From positions 1,394,912-1,458,911 of the forward strand of contig NC_051102.1 of NCBI RefSeq assembly GCF_901709675.1: a DNA stretch of 64,000 nucleotides, read 5' to 3'. Below the pieces are notes generated by a model, which saw only the letters and a program-made list of their open reading frames with translations, made no database searches and was not told the origin of the DNA. The DNA is from Syngnathus acus (lineage: Eukaryota > Chordata > Actinopteri > Syngnathiformes > Syngnathidae). Of the stretch, positions 24,137 through 37,165 are shown piece by piece; position 1 is the first letter of the stretch; every line of letters starts with the position of its first letter. Both the position numbers and the translations under genes were made by a program.

Positions 24137-27100
24137 TCACCATCCACGTGTTGGTATCCACTTGCCCACGAGAACGCCTTCTGAGTGGACATGATACACA
24201 GGATGCATTACGGCTGTTGCACATGACTGCAAAAAAACCAACAGAAAAACCCAGAGTCAAATAGGAGCAAAATTAACAAATAAATGAGCATAGTCCGACA
24301 TTAGGACACTAACATGGTATGGAATCAATGCGAGTAGAAAGCCCAGAGGGTACATGCTGTAATCCAGTTTTCCTGAGATAGGCTCCACTCTTCCATGCTC
24401 CTGAGTCATGGATAATAACCTGGATGAAAACATAGATGGTAAACTACATTCAAGTTTGTAATTGGTTAATGAGACATTATTTATATAAATATATAAATTT
24501 GCAAATACTTGAGGTTTGAATGCCCTTCGATCACAGCGTATCCTGTTGGAAGTTTCCCAGCCCCATCCAAACTTGAGTAATATGCATTATAGGGATAAAA
24601 AATAAACAAAGAGCAGAAATTGAATTTACACTTACATAACTTCACAACTGTATTTGGTTTGGGTCCTGCGCATTAAACTGGGCCTGGATGCAGGACGTAC
24701 CTTAACCCAGCCCACCCACAATCAATCAGTAGCTGGTTCCTGTGGGGACAGTGACCTATGACTCTTGTCAATACACGGACAGCCACGTCTTCAACATTGC
24801 ATGAGCCAATGAGAGACTGCTGCACATCTAGAAGCAAGCAATGTGATGGGACGGCGCAAGATTCAGTAATTGACACTCACACAAATGGCAGGTACGACAT
24901 CTTTAGTACAAGCACCCACCGTAGAAGACAAAATTTCCAGGATGCACCTCACTAAGCTTTGCCATGTCTTGGACTGGGTGACTACAGGAGGGGGTGGAGC
25001 CAATGCTGGACTTGCAGGTAATGCCAACAGCCTTTAACCTGAAGGAAAAGAAACACTAGTTTCATAAATATTACAACCAAATAGTATATTTGTATACTTG
25101 ATAAATTACTCCCAAAATGATGATGACAAAGACAACTTTAAATTAGCTGAGAATACCCAGAATAAAATGTGCACTCACTTTTCCATGAATTGCAGAGTAA
25201 AGCTGGTGGTCTCCTTTGCGACTGCCTGAATTTCCTGGACCCCTATGCAGTTGTAGGTGTTGCCACAGTGAGCGTACACGCCTGTTAGCTGCACACCTGC
25301 TGTCTCAGCAATGGCCTGTGCCAGTCTGAGCGCCTCCGGCTCCGAATGCAGGATGCCAGCTACAAGAAAGAAATGAAATCAGCAGCTGTTATAAATAGTA
25401 CATACAGTACTATTGGCCCTATTTTGCCATTCTTGCCTCCTTACCTCTACCGTTGCCACAGTCCAGTTTCAGCCAGACATGCCACAGTCGACCATCTTTC
25501 AACGGTCGCTTTTTGAGCTGCTCCAAAGCATCAGGATGGTCCAGTAAAACTTGAAAGAGCTCCAGTCTCTCTGACAAGATGGCACAACGCTCCACCTAGC
25601 AAAAGATGAGGATAATTGGTGGTGTGATCATCTAATATTGACAGATTTAGTTTGGTTGTTTGTAATAGATCAGGGATGAGCAACTTCAATGATGGAGAGG
25701 ACCACCAATTTTAAATATGTACAAAATACATGCTGGCCCGCGACTAGCAAAACTCCATCTAGAATTAATGCCCACCAGTTGCGCGTCCCTGTACATCAGG
25801 GGTCACCAAACTACGGCCCGCGTGCCGGATACGGCCCACGGGACCGTTTAATCCGGCCCGCCAACCCTGAACAAATTGTATTATTAAACTTTTTTTTGTG
25901 GTCATTTTGCCTGCAATGACTGCGTTTCCCCAGTAGATGGGGAAGCGCTCGCCTGCGCATTTACTACCGGAAGCCGTGTCAGAAAGCTCGGTGCACACTC
26001 ACAAGCGCGTGTACGTACTCAGTAGTACGGACATGGCGCACTCGCGCTCTATTTGTATCAGTCCCGAATTTAGAGCGTGGGCTGTGACGACAGCATTCTT
26101 GTAATTCGCGCGCTGAGCTTTCAGATGCAGTTTTGCGCTAAAGCCACCCACAAACCTTCCCCTGGAATCCTTCCATTAAAATGAGTCGCCCAAGGAAAAG
26201 CAAGGTGGACACAGTGCCGAGCGTTTAAAAGAGAGTGGCCAATTTGGCTCGACGTACGCGACGTGACGTTCAGCCACATGAACGTCAACATCAAACCGTC
26301 ACAGATCGAGGTAAACTGACCAACACCTCGGATCTCGCCTAAGAATTGCCACAACAAATTTTACTCCAGACTATGACGCACTAGCAAACTTTAACAAAAA
26401 AGACAGCGGTGTCTACAAGCCTACTGGAACCTACAAAAGGATTATAAGAAAGGAACACAAGAACTTTAAGAGACTGCTCATATGTGTCAGAGAGATTCTG
26501 CTCTGACAACTGAGCTGAACTTTTATCTGTTAAGATTGTGCATGGCACAACAGAAAGTTAATGTTCCATGGCTTTTTTTTCTATGAGGAACCCAGAGAGA
26601 GTTATTTAGTTATTATTAATTTCCAGTTTTTTCTGTGAAGAACTCAGAGAGGGTTATTTAGTTATTATTTATTTCATTAATAGTGTTATTATTTGTTTCC
26701 TGACTTTTTTTCTGTAAAGAACCTGGAAAGGGTTATTAAATAACCGTTATTTGGTTATATGTGGCTTTCTGGAAAACAATAAATTTTTTAAGCTCCCCTA
26801 CGATCGTCACACTTTTTCTGTTACAAACTGACACCGGCCCCCCATCAGAGAAGGGAAAGGTTATGTGGCCCTCACAGGAAAAAGTTTGGGGACCCCTGCT
26901 GTACATCATCATGTGATCTGCAATAGAATGTATAATGTGGCTAATAGAGAGAAGAGGAAGAACCTTATCAAAAGGTAGAGAATAAGCATAGAGGATGTCA
27001 TCAAATCCATGGTCAGCATAAAAACAGGCCTCTGCCAGGGTGGAAACCACTATGCACCGCCGTGAACCCCGTGTCATTAGGTCAGCACACTCACTGGATG

Positions 27101-27494
27101 GTAGCACACACATACACACACACTAGTCAGCGTCCTATATTGTACGTGACAGAGCTACTCATTCATACCAACACAAAAATTATTGGTTGCTTTCCATATT
27201 ATTCTAGTCACTTCTCCAGACAGCATGCTCACCTCCAGCTTGATTGACTTTCATGTATGAATTCATTATCATTATAATTTGTTGCAAAAAAATAAAATCA
27301 GTGAACATTGAGTGCTTTTTGTCCATTTGTGTATGTGTGTGATCGTACAGGGTTTTGTGGGTCTTCATGTGAGGGCGAAGCTGAACTCCAAGCTTCTCAC
27401 ATCGTTCAATCATCCTCATTGCATTTTTCTTCACTTTGTCCACATCGACCACCAGAGCAGGCGTACACAGGGCTGAGAGAGGCTCCCCATCCAT
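24137..27494 (-). CDS. PLP-dependent D-serine / D-threo-3-hydroxyaspartate dehydratase
   Basis: Fold-type III (alanine-racemase-like) enzyme that removes ammonia from D-serine or 3-hydroxyaspartate, using PLP and zinc. Nine exons: 27349-27494, 26964-27093, 25445-25595, 25179-25359, 24920-25038, 24701-24827, 24509-24571, 24314-24419, 24137-24226. Sum 1113 bases, 370 residues. The PLP lysine is in RPHMKTHKT near residue 46. Further family marks are [47 protein letters not shown] and the zinc-site pair H-x-C in PYHSCATAV near the end. I chose the ATG at 27494 because it directly precedes the conserved LCTPALVVD block. A hAT element lies in intron 2. Which substrate is preferred cannot be told from sequence. 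Confidence 0.92.
25797..26898. mobile_element. hAT (Charlie-like) element in dehydratase intron 2
   Basis: 1102 bp. Ends CAGGGGTCACCAAACTACGG and, inward from the right, CAGGGGTCCCCAAACTTTTT. Target duplication CTGTACAT lies at 25789-25796 and 26899-26906. The interior has decayed transposase pieces on the plus strand ([15 protein letters not shown] near 26181, then [13 protein letters not shown] near 26277), so it is an internally deleted copy. Its right end is only about 65 bases from the exon 2 donor of the dehydratase gene. Confidence 0.93.
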
Positions 27495-28141
27495 ATTTGC
27501 AGCACTAGAAGACACACTGCACTTAAATTTGAATGCATGACTGGCATGTGACCACATATTGGCCCAAACCGAAACCCTGGTTTTAGATCATTTCTTTACA
27601 TTTGTGGCAGTAACTTCATTTCGCTGAACTTGAAAACTACAAGTGGTTGAAAAACTCTGAGCACTAGTTTTGAGGCTAAAAGGCACGCACCCGCACACAC
27701 GTACGCAAATAATATATTGTTCGGTTCTACCCACCGTTAAAGGTCGAGTGGAAGTTCTGTCCTACAACTGGATCATTCATGCAGAGAAGCTCGGACCAAC
27801 CTTTTTTTTTTCCACCAGGGGTCGCGGGCTATGTCTCAATTCAATTGGCGTTATGGGAAAGTCTGACTTGAACCTTATTTTTTTGCGCAGAGGGTTGCGG
27901 GGTATGTCTCAATCCAATTGGAGTAATGCGGAGTGTCTTTCGTTGTGACCGAGCCCTATCGATTCTTTGCGCGCCACCGTGCGTGTGTGTGCGTGCGTGC
28001 ACGTGTGTGTTTGTTTGGGGGGACAAATGTGGCACTTTGAACCTGTGACAATAAGTAACTAACTTCACCCAAATAACGCGGGTCACACAAAACATGCATT
28101 TTTAAACACAAAATAAGACAGTTGGAGTCACCACATTTGAC
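27495..28141. other. Intergenic interval: dehydratase promoter side and col6a2 downstream flank
   Basis: Contains two imperfect copies of a ~40-bp stretch (ATGTCTCAATTCAATTGG at 27831 and ATGTCTCAATCCAATTGG at 27904) and a short GT-rich run near 27980. No gene seen. Confidence 0.45.
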
Positions 28142-28147
28142 TTTATT
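28142..28147 (-). terminator. col6a2: Poly(A) signal of col6a2
   Basis: AATAAA on the minus strand about 600 bases past the col6a2 stop at 28743, giving a plausible 3'UTR length. Confidence 0.55.
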
Positions 28148-28742
28148 TGGATTTCACGTTTACAGATGTTGTGGCTGTTTTCAGATTTGCAAGAGCGTGT
28201 ATCGTCTGTTCCTGTGGCATTTAAGTGGGATATGAGAGATTGTTTTAATTCCCTTGACAAACTATTGTACAGTTTCTTATAATGTAAATAATAAAAAAAG
28301 TCATCAGAAGTACAAATGGCTTTGTCTTTTTCTCTGCTTTAGCACCTTTCATGTATAAACACTGACTTTGTGACAACAGTGAGAGAGAAAAAGAAAAACC
28401 TCCAAACAAAGTCGGCATTTCGGTTCATACAAATGCATATTATACAAATCTTTGATGAGTAGTTTCTTTAGGTTGGACAGCTGACCATAGATTTAGAATT
28501 AATAGAATGGAAACTAGTGACAGAAAATTGGCCTAACTTAAAGGGTCGTTCCTTTTTTGGGCAGGGTAAAACAATCTCCACCCAGATCAAGCTGCATCAG
28601 TGCTTTACATTCGATAATGATCATGCTCATACGTAGAGGTTTGGTTGGTGCTTTTGTGTTCATGTGTACGCTGAAGGAAAGCTCCTTCTTTCATTCTACC
28701 AATTCTAATTCTGTGGCGTAGAGAGAGCATTGCAGTTCCTCA

Positions 28743-31700
28743 CTAGCATATCCAGCGGACAAAACGCTCAAAGAAAGACGGCTTGTTCAAAATGGCGTAG
28801 TCGTCGCCTCTAAAGATGGACGACATGTCACCGAGCGCCACTTTCCGCAGCACCTCCTCATCTGTGTCACTTCCCAGGGCGATCACCGTAGGAACACCCT
28901 CGGCTCGCTTCATTGAGGACACGCCCTCCTCCAGCTGCTCGCTGGACGTAATGCCATCGGTGATGAACACAAAGGCCAGCTCAGCGTTACGACGAGCTAA
29001 GCGGTTGCCCTGCAACACACGTGATGAATTGTCAACATTAGGGATGGTTGGCTACTGATATCAAGTATTCATACTGGTATCCATCTTGAAAAAAAATTGT
29101 ATCGAGCAATCTTTTAAGATTAATATTTCTGTATAAAAGAAGGTACAAATGGACAACCTCAAATTCATTTTTATGGGTGATTATAAAATTTTCAGTGAAG
29201 TTAGAATGGACTTCTTTCAGGCTGTGATAGGAAGCAGATGAGATTTTCATTCATTTCCCACCAAAGGGAGCAGATTCCAAAAATTGTTGTTATGGGAGGA
29301 AAGAATGACCAAACCTGAGACTCATCTCAGATGACCTACCATATTTTTCTAGGCCAAGAGGAATTGCGGTCATTTAATGTTTGGGTTGGGTTCACAATTT
29401 GTTAGCATTCTGGACTCGAGTCACTGTCGTGAAATAACCAGGAACTTTTCTCAAGGGAGACATGAGAGCATAGGCTACTCATTCCTCCAACGTGACTGTG
29501 TGTTGTGTTTACCTGAGCACCTGATCTATAAACCACATTGTTGACAGCGTGGATGATTGCGTTGCCCAGAGCCGAGGAAGAGTCCATGTAGGTTACTCTC
29601 GCCAGCGAATCGGAGATCACTGTCAGATTGTGCGTGAGTGGGAACTCGACTCGCTGTTCTGTCGGGCTGCCGTACTGCACCAAGGCATAACGAGCGCTCC
29701 TCTCATCCGATGGGCCATCTGCCAGGGTGAGGCGACGAGCCACATTGTCGATGAATTCCTTGGCCCGCCGGTGGTTCTCCAGTCCCATCCGCTCAGAGCC
29801 GTCCAAGAGGAACACCACATCCAATGGCCGCTGCACACAGCTGGCCACAGCAGGTTCTGGAACACACACAAAAATATATATATCAAGTGAGCCTTTGATT
29901 GCAATTACTGGAAAGTCCAATTCAACAGGAAACCATTCCATTTGCTTTCTATGCCAATTTATTCAGTTCCAATATATAACGTACTATATTCTTTACAAAA
30001 TTCACATCTGCAAGTTGCAGTCACTGAGCTGGTATGACAACAACAGCTGAGATGAAAGCCATCAAGTCATCAATTGTCCAAGTTATTCTGCTACAAGCCA
30101 AGCCACATGCAGCAAAACATGCACATATAAAAACCATAGCTGGTTTTAAGTCTCTTAAAAAGATCAAGGCACCATAATTACATCCCAAGTGAAATTAATC
30201 AACACAACGCCAGACATCTGATTCATATACAATATTGTGTGTAAGTTGACCTTTGTGGCTGATCACGGAACCATGGATATGTGCAAAATGTCTAATTATA
30301 TGAAGTCATTTCCGCAAGCCAGTAATTCACGATGGAAATAAGGCTTCATCACAAAACTACCTTCCACAGGAGAAGCATCAATGGCTCCATACAACGTTTC
30401 TCCCAACAAATGGATGACATCCATCATGCGTCATCATTTAAGTTCCCTGGACACAGTCCCTGGTAAAGTACTTAGAATTCTTTGTTTTGCTTTTGGGAAG
30501 CCTGCCTGCCATATCTAGCCAATAATCAAAATGACCCGCATAATGTTATTTATATTGCACGACATAAAAGGTGCAGTGGTGTTAAGATCTCCAAGTCCAG
30601 CATTAAGCATATTTGTGAGGTAGCGGGGTTAGCATATTAGCATTAGCAGAGCCCTATAGCTTTCTCAGGGTCTCCCATGATGTCTCCATAGACATATTTG
30701 AAGGAGTCGATGAACAGCTGGGTCCACTGCTGCCTGTCTGTCCCCTTGGCCAGTTTTGCTCGTTGGGCTGTGTATGCCATGGTTGCCACGCCAACACCAT
30801 ATTGTTCCTTGCCCAGTTGCTTCAGAAGGCCGGCGACACCCTCCAAAGAGGTCGGGACCAATGAGGGGGTGCCTTCCTCGGCTAGAGGCCTCCATGCGGG
30901 AGGGCCTTGCCGTGAAGTGAAGCGCCCTCCTGCAACAAGGGGGCGGAATAACATTGTGGGCGGCGTCCCACCAACACCACGCAACGCGGGCAAAATTTTT
31001 TTGTTGTTTTTTTACACTGTAAAAACTGGCGAGTGAAATTCACTCAGAAAAACCTAGCAAAGTTTTTCTACTCAGAAATGCTAAGTACATTTTACAAGGA
31101 GAGATTTGGGGTCAATTTGACTTATTTTATAGGTTGATGTTTGGACAATACATAAAATGTTTGGTTTGTTTGGCGCATGAGGAAAAAAAACTTTGTGAAA
31201 CCTTATTTTGTTCACCTTTAAGTTCAAATACTAAAAGCAATATAGTAACACCATTGTACAGACTCATGTTTGTTTTAAACGGTAATTGATTACGAGAACA
31301 GCAAAAATGTCGACGAGATGGACTAACACAATTTGGAAAGACAAAGAGACGGGCACAGAGACAGACACATAATGCAAGTACCAGATTGACAAATGTCATT
31401 TCTCCAAGTTGTAAAACCTTCCAAAAGCTTACCTGTCTTACATGGCAGGTCCGGGCATACAATAACAGGATCTGAATGAAAGACAAACACAGAATTAGCC
31501 AGGATCTACTTTTATAAACGTTTTGTGTCCTTGTTTATGTCCACGTACCTGGGCAGAGGACTGTCTCAATCTTGTCAATGAATTCCTCTGCCACAAGGTC
31601 GGCAAAACGCCTCATGCCCAGCACCCTTCCATCCCTCTGACAGGCTATACTCTTGAGAATTTCATTCTCTTCAATCTGATCAAACATGTCTCCAATACCG

Positions 31701-34700
31701 ATGGCGCTGACATCGACGCTAGGATCGCTGCAAACAAACAAGTGGACGCCCCAATAAAGCATTAGCTCAATCTCGCTTGACGTCAAGGCTGATGTGACTT
31801 TCCAGGTGGTAGGTACCTGCAGAGGTAGGTGAGCAATGAATCATCATCTCTGGGGTCGAAGCGTCCGTCGGTGATGACCACCACGGTGACGTTGGCTTTG
31901 GCTCGACGGCTGTCCCTGATCAGATTGTCGTAGGCGTACTTCAGAGCAGATGGAGTCCATGTTCCTCCAGCGATCCACTCCATGCGCTTCACTGCGTCCT
32001 GAATATAAAACATCCAACAAGTGATTAGGTTCTACAGAGCAGAACTAGGTTAAAAATCAACATCAAACTTATTGTTGTGCTTAAGTTACAATTCTGTCAA
32101 GTGACACGAAGACGATGACACAACAGCAAAATGTTAAAGAAACAACAATCGTCCATATTTGGGTGAGACCTTGAACGAAGAGAGGGAATCGATTTTGGGA
32201 TCGTCGAGCCGGATGGCCTGGAAAGTTCCGCTGTGACTGTACTGAACGACTCCCACTCTTGTACCTGGAAACAAAATCAAGTTGAGAGAGCTGAAGCTTG
32301 AGCTGACAAAGTATTCCCATACCTGTTTCTGACTGAGGGTCTTTGGCCAGGGATCCTAGTCGGTTGATGGTGTTGATGACAAAGTTTTTCTCCAAAGTAA
32401 AGTTGGTCAGGCCAACTGACTCGGAGCTGTCAATCACAAACACAATGTCCAGAGCACCACATCGTTTTTCACAATCTGCAAGCAGAAACACAGACGATAA
32501 GGATGCGAGTCATGTGACGTTGACTCAGATGACATCATAGATATGAATGGAGGTTCACCGCAGCAGCCGCATGTTTCCCTGATGTAATTCATGACATCAC
32601 ATTCCTGCAGGAAGATATGATCATCAAATCATGTGTGCCATATTTGAATGGATGCGATAAAAACAATCATCTTACAGTGAGGCCAGGGTCACCCTCAGGA
32701 CCAGAATCTCCCTGAAGAAGAAACAATGACTTAATCAGATGAGGCCTTGAAATTAGCTTGACGCAGTTTTTCTTTACTTACATCACGCCCAATTTCTCCT
32801 CGAAGTCCTCGAGGTCCAGGCTCACCCTGATGTCCTGGTTCACCCTGTTGAAAAAGAAGTTATACCTGCACAATCCAAAGACTTGACATGACAAACAAGT
32901 GATGCTTACTGGCACTCCTGGGGTTCCTTTTTGTCCGGGATCACCCTTGGGACCACAATCTCCTCTGCCGCCACGAGGTCCACGATTTCCCTTCTCTCCT
33001 CTCTCACCCTACAAAAAAAGCCGTCAACTGTTGTGGCACAGCTCAGGCGTGGATGTAAACTAGTTGTTGGTACCGATGATCCTCTTGGTCCAGGATAACT
33101 GAAACCAGGTCTTCCGTGGTCTCCCTGAATGGATGTGAAAGAAGCAATTAAAACACTCATCATGTTACATCATATACGATGAAGACAGACAGATAGAGAT
33201 CCACCTTTGGTCCAAGTTGTCCTGGATCACCTCTTGGTCCAGCATCACCAGGGTCACCTCGTGTACCCTACGATGAAAAGAAACTAGAGTTTATGTTCAA
33301 AACTACACCTTTGGTTGATATTCCCAAATCAAACATTTGAGTTACATTTCGTCCTGGCTCTCCTGGTGTACCTGGTGGTCCTCTGGGGCCTGGAAGACCA
33401 TTGTCCCCCTGTTTAGATGAGAGGTGATTTAGAATTGCTCTCATTTAAAAATATTTGAGAATGTCCTCTTACCTTTGCGCCTTTGTTTCCTGATTCACCT
33501 GGAAGACCCCTCAAGCCCTCTGATCCCATTTCACCCTAAATATAAAGAACAGTCCAAAAACATAAGAGACACTTTCACAACAGTAAACAACAACAAAAAC
33601 TTAGTTCAATTAGCTTCTGGTTCCTTCAGATTTCTCGCAATAAAAACAGACCTAAAAGGTGGTTTTGAGAAAGTATACTAAATCATACCTTGTCCCCTTG
33701 GACTCCATCTGGTCCTTGAGTACCCTTTGGTCCATAATCTCCTCGCCTCCCCTGGTACACAAACACAGTCCAAATCCAAACCAACTCAAAAACAGAAAGA
33801 AAGCCAATTATTGAATTGTTCTTACAGGCTCTCCTCTTGATCCAGGAAGTCCTGGGGTACCCTAAAAAACAACGCACAGATGAGTAAATGTGAAAGAATC
33901 TGAGATTTCTTGGGTAATGTTTTTATCATCTTACAGCAGATCCTTTGAGTCCAGGTAAACCGGGCGATCCGGGACTTCCCCTTTCTCCCTGTAAACCACA
34001 ATTGTCCTCCATCATTCCGAGTGATTTAAAAGTTAACCGATGATGTGAGTTTTCATCGTCCTCGTCACCTTAGGTCCACCTTCGCCAGCAAATCCAGGAG
34101 GACCAGATCTTCCAGGACGTCCAGGATCTCCCTGCAGGCAGATAATTCCGACAAGAGTGATAGATGATACACTTGATTTCCTTGAAGTTTTGTTTGTTTA
34201 CCTTATCTCCAGCAGTTCCAAGAAGACCACGTTCGCCGACATCTCCCGGATGACCATCAGAACCCTGCGAGTGTAAACAATATTTTCAAAGTGTGCCAAA
34301 ACACGCTTGTTCACGGTTTGGTTGATAATATCTTTGTCATACTCTGTCTCCGGGGTCTCCTTTGCAGCCAGGAGCGCCTATCCGTCCAATTTTACCCTGT
34401 AAGCAAATCACAAATAGAACATCAAACAGTGGAACAAAAATGTCACTGTTGCAAACTGTTTTGAAAATTAAAAGGTGTTGAAGTTAAATGATATTCTTTA
34501 CCTTCTGTCCATCTGTTCCATTGCGCCCTGGGATTCCGGCTACACCCTGATGACAAGAAAAAGATGCAATTAAGAAAACAAATGATCACACTGAATCATA
34601 ATAATATTTAAGAAGAAGAAAGATGTACCTTTTTCCCTTGGGTCCCCAACTCTCCCTGTGGACAAAAAAAGTCATTCACGGTCACTTGGCATGATCTTTC

Positions 34701-36266
34701 TTTGCCTCCCAATTTCTACCAGATTAAGACCAAAGCCTCTCACCTTCTCGCCTTTAAGTCCTGATTCTCCCTACACAGAAGTAAATGAAAAACAGAGAAT
34801 CAGAGCAAAATTCACATGCTCCTCCTGTAAATGCTGTTGGAAATTTGTCTTACTTTAATACCAGGCTGACCGATGGGCCCCTCGATACCTGGGTCACCTG
34901 GGCGACCTCTCTGACCTTTTGGACCTGGATCACCATTGTCTCCTTTAGCACCCTGCGGTGGAAATAAGTTGTGAGTGGAAAAGTTGTACAACAAACAATG
35001 CAAAACGTGTGTGTGTCTGAGAATCTCACTTTCTGGCCTCGATGGCCTTTTGGACCTGGTGGCCCTTCTGTCTCCAGGCAAGACACTTGATAGCACTGTA
35101 GGAGATGGAGAGAAAAATCATTCAAGTTGCATTCTGGAAAGTCTTGATGGTGTTTTGTCTCACCTCCACAAATGCTTGATGTTTCTGTGGAAAAAATACA
35201 GACGAAACAAGTTGTGATAAGAAACAGTTTACTCAATGTGTGCCTACATTTGTAGCTTTGCGTTTGAGTCACCATGGTCTTAATGATGCGGTCAATGGTG
35301 TCCGTCTGGATGACAGGTCTTCCAGAGCTCAGATCAACAGCCAAGAAGTCCCTCCTGTAGACTGCAGCTGGAGCGTTGGCAATATCCCTCAGCCCGGTCT
35401 CATCGATATTCTTGGAAGCCGCCACCACAAAAATACCGATGCCCTCGTCACGCGCCCTTTCTGCCGCCACTTTGATTCCCCCGCAGGGGTTTCCGGTCAC
35501 ATGGCCATCGGTGATGACCACGGCAAATCTCAGGGCGGTGGGGTATGAGGGTGAGCGCAGCATTTCCATGGTCATGTTGGTGAGGGCGCAGTCTGTGTAG
35601 GTGCCCTTGCCCAGGTAACGAATTCCCCTGACACCCTGGCAACAGTCAAATGTCAGAGAAAAGAAACCCAAGATATCCCATCTTCATCAAAGGCTGCCGG
35701 TGAAACTTACCGAGATGAAATCAGTCTTGGATCCGAGGCGGCTGAACACTTGCTGTCTCTGGGAAAAGTGCAGCCCACCGATATTCCAATTGATTCGAAC
35801 AGCACCTCGAAGTTCGGCCGCTTCTAAACGATCTGCAAATTGCTCACTGAACCGCTACAATAGAAAGAAGCAGAACAATACACAAAGATATTATTTGTAA
35901 GGTTAAATTGTATCTCTCCTGTACTTTGGATGGGAAAATGTCAATGGGGGACAATGATTGACTTTTGATGCTAGAGTTGCTATTAAAGATGAACCTTAAT
36001 GCTCTCCACAAGTGATCCAGGGGGGGACTCCTGCAGGGCGATGGTCTCAGACGTGTCAATGGTGAAGTACACATCAATAGGGCATTCTCTCTTCTCTGGA
36101 AAAAGTAGAAGGGCGGACACAGATGTTATCAAGATGATAAGATAAGATGATGATGAGGATCTGTAGCTGTTCAGATAAACATCCACTTACTGTTGCATTC
36201 GAGTTGCTGGCCGTTACTCAGGGTTCCAAAAATAAGGCACAGCGCAATGACCTTTAACCCTTCCAT
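28743..36266 (-). CDS. col6a2: Collagen type VI alpha 2 chain
   Basis: Extracellular-matrix chain that assembles with alpha 1 and alpha 3 into beaded microfilaments. Start at 36266 (signal peptide [16 protein letters not shown], exon 36191-36266); last exon 28743-29009 ends RFVRWIC, stop TAG. Order: N1 von Willebrand A domain (IDTSET metal site; [14 protein letters not shown]; exons about 36190-35250). Next is a Gly-X-Y helix in about 20 short exons (35130-32660), with GCKGDPGD near its start, several RGD motifs and the conserved GFSYPGPRG. The Cys-rich junction (CCGC) is followed by C1 ([15 protein letters not shown]; exons about 32475-31546), a small exon 31433-31471 (CPDLPC), and C2 ([12 protein letters not shown]; 29513-29856, then 28743-29009). 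C2 is the alpha 2 type, not alpha 1. An extra Cys sits in the helix near 32960. Confidence 0.96.
30643..30990 (-). other. Unassigned 116-codon reading frame in a large col6a2 intron
   Basis: Within the 1.6-kb intron between the CPDLPC exon and C2. The frame reads [19 protein letters not shown], then [31 protein letters not shown] and ends KAIGLC. It has ordinary globular amino-acid composition, unlike the noise frames around it, and is preceded by an acceptor-like TTGTTGCAG. I do not recognise the family. It may be a fragment of an inserted gene or retroelement protein, or a chance frame; same strand as col6a2. Confidence 0.35.
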
Positions 36267-36349
36267 GTTCTTGTCCGTTCTGTTAACACACACAGCCATG
36301 CACCAAGCAAATGAAGACAATCATTTTTCTGTTACACATATCCTCTTTA

Positions 36350-36590
36350 GGTGAGAGTGGAGACTGATCTCCAGTCAGGGCCCTTACAGGGCAACAAACA
36401 TTCACGCTTACATGGAAAATTTGAGGTGTTCAATGAACCTCACATGCGTGCCCGTGGATTTTGGGAGAAAGCCAGAGTGTTTGGGAAAAAGAACATTCAA
36501 AGCATTGGGAGAACACCAAAAGTCTCCACAGGATGGCTTGAAGTCAGAAACTCTCAGATGTGATAACCACTAGTACAGCTTGCTGCTTCT
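36350..36590. repeat. Diverged interspersed repeat
   Basis: Phrases such as GACTGATCTCCAGTCAGGGC, AACAAACATTCACGCTTACA and TTTTGGGAGAAAGCCAGAGT resemble, with many changes, a very common teleost repeat. It lies upstream of col6a2. Class not determined. Confidence 0.4.
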
Positions 36591-36894
36591 GATGCCAAGA
36601 AACAAACATGATGGGGTTTGACAAGTCGTGACGTCACATGATGCAAGGAGTGAACTTTGGGTTTGAACATTCCCGACATGGCGTCAAAGCAGACTCACAA
36701 ACGTCTGGCTATGTATCACATGAAAAGATGATACGAGGGCTACTTACAACATATGCAAATGTTTCATTTTGTCAGAGCTAGGAAATGCTTGCGATTGGAC
36801 CGGATACACCTACCAATCCACTAGTTGGGGGTTGTTCTGTTCTATACTGCTGTAACTCTGACAGTCCCGAACATGTCAATTTTGGCAAGATGTC

Positions 36895-37165
36895 TATCCA
36901 CCAATATAACCCATTTTCCTACCAGCAGGTGATCTGCAGCCAATCCCAACCTATATCTGGGCGGGAGGCAACAAGGTCACACCCTGGACTGGTCGTCAGT
37001 CAATCAGAGGGCACATTCACTCTTCCATGGACTATTCACATTGAATTCATTTAACATGCAAGTTAATGTTATGCAGGCAAACCGCACATTGCAAGTCGAG
37101 ATTGAAAACCCAAACCTCAGAACTGTGAAGCTAACCAGCAATCACACGGAACATTCCAAGCAATG
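36895..37165. repeat. Diverged interspersed repeat
   Basis: Contains GCAGCCAATCCCAACCTATA, TCACACCCTGGACTGGTCGT and GTCAATCAGAGGGCACATTC, a decayed copy of the same type of teleost repeat as at 36350-36590. Confidence 0.45.
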
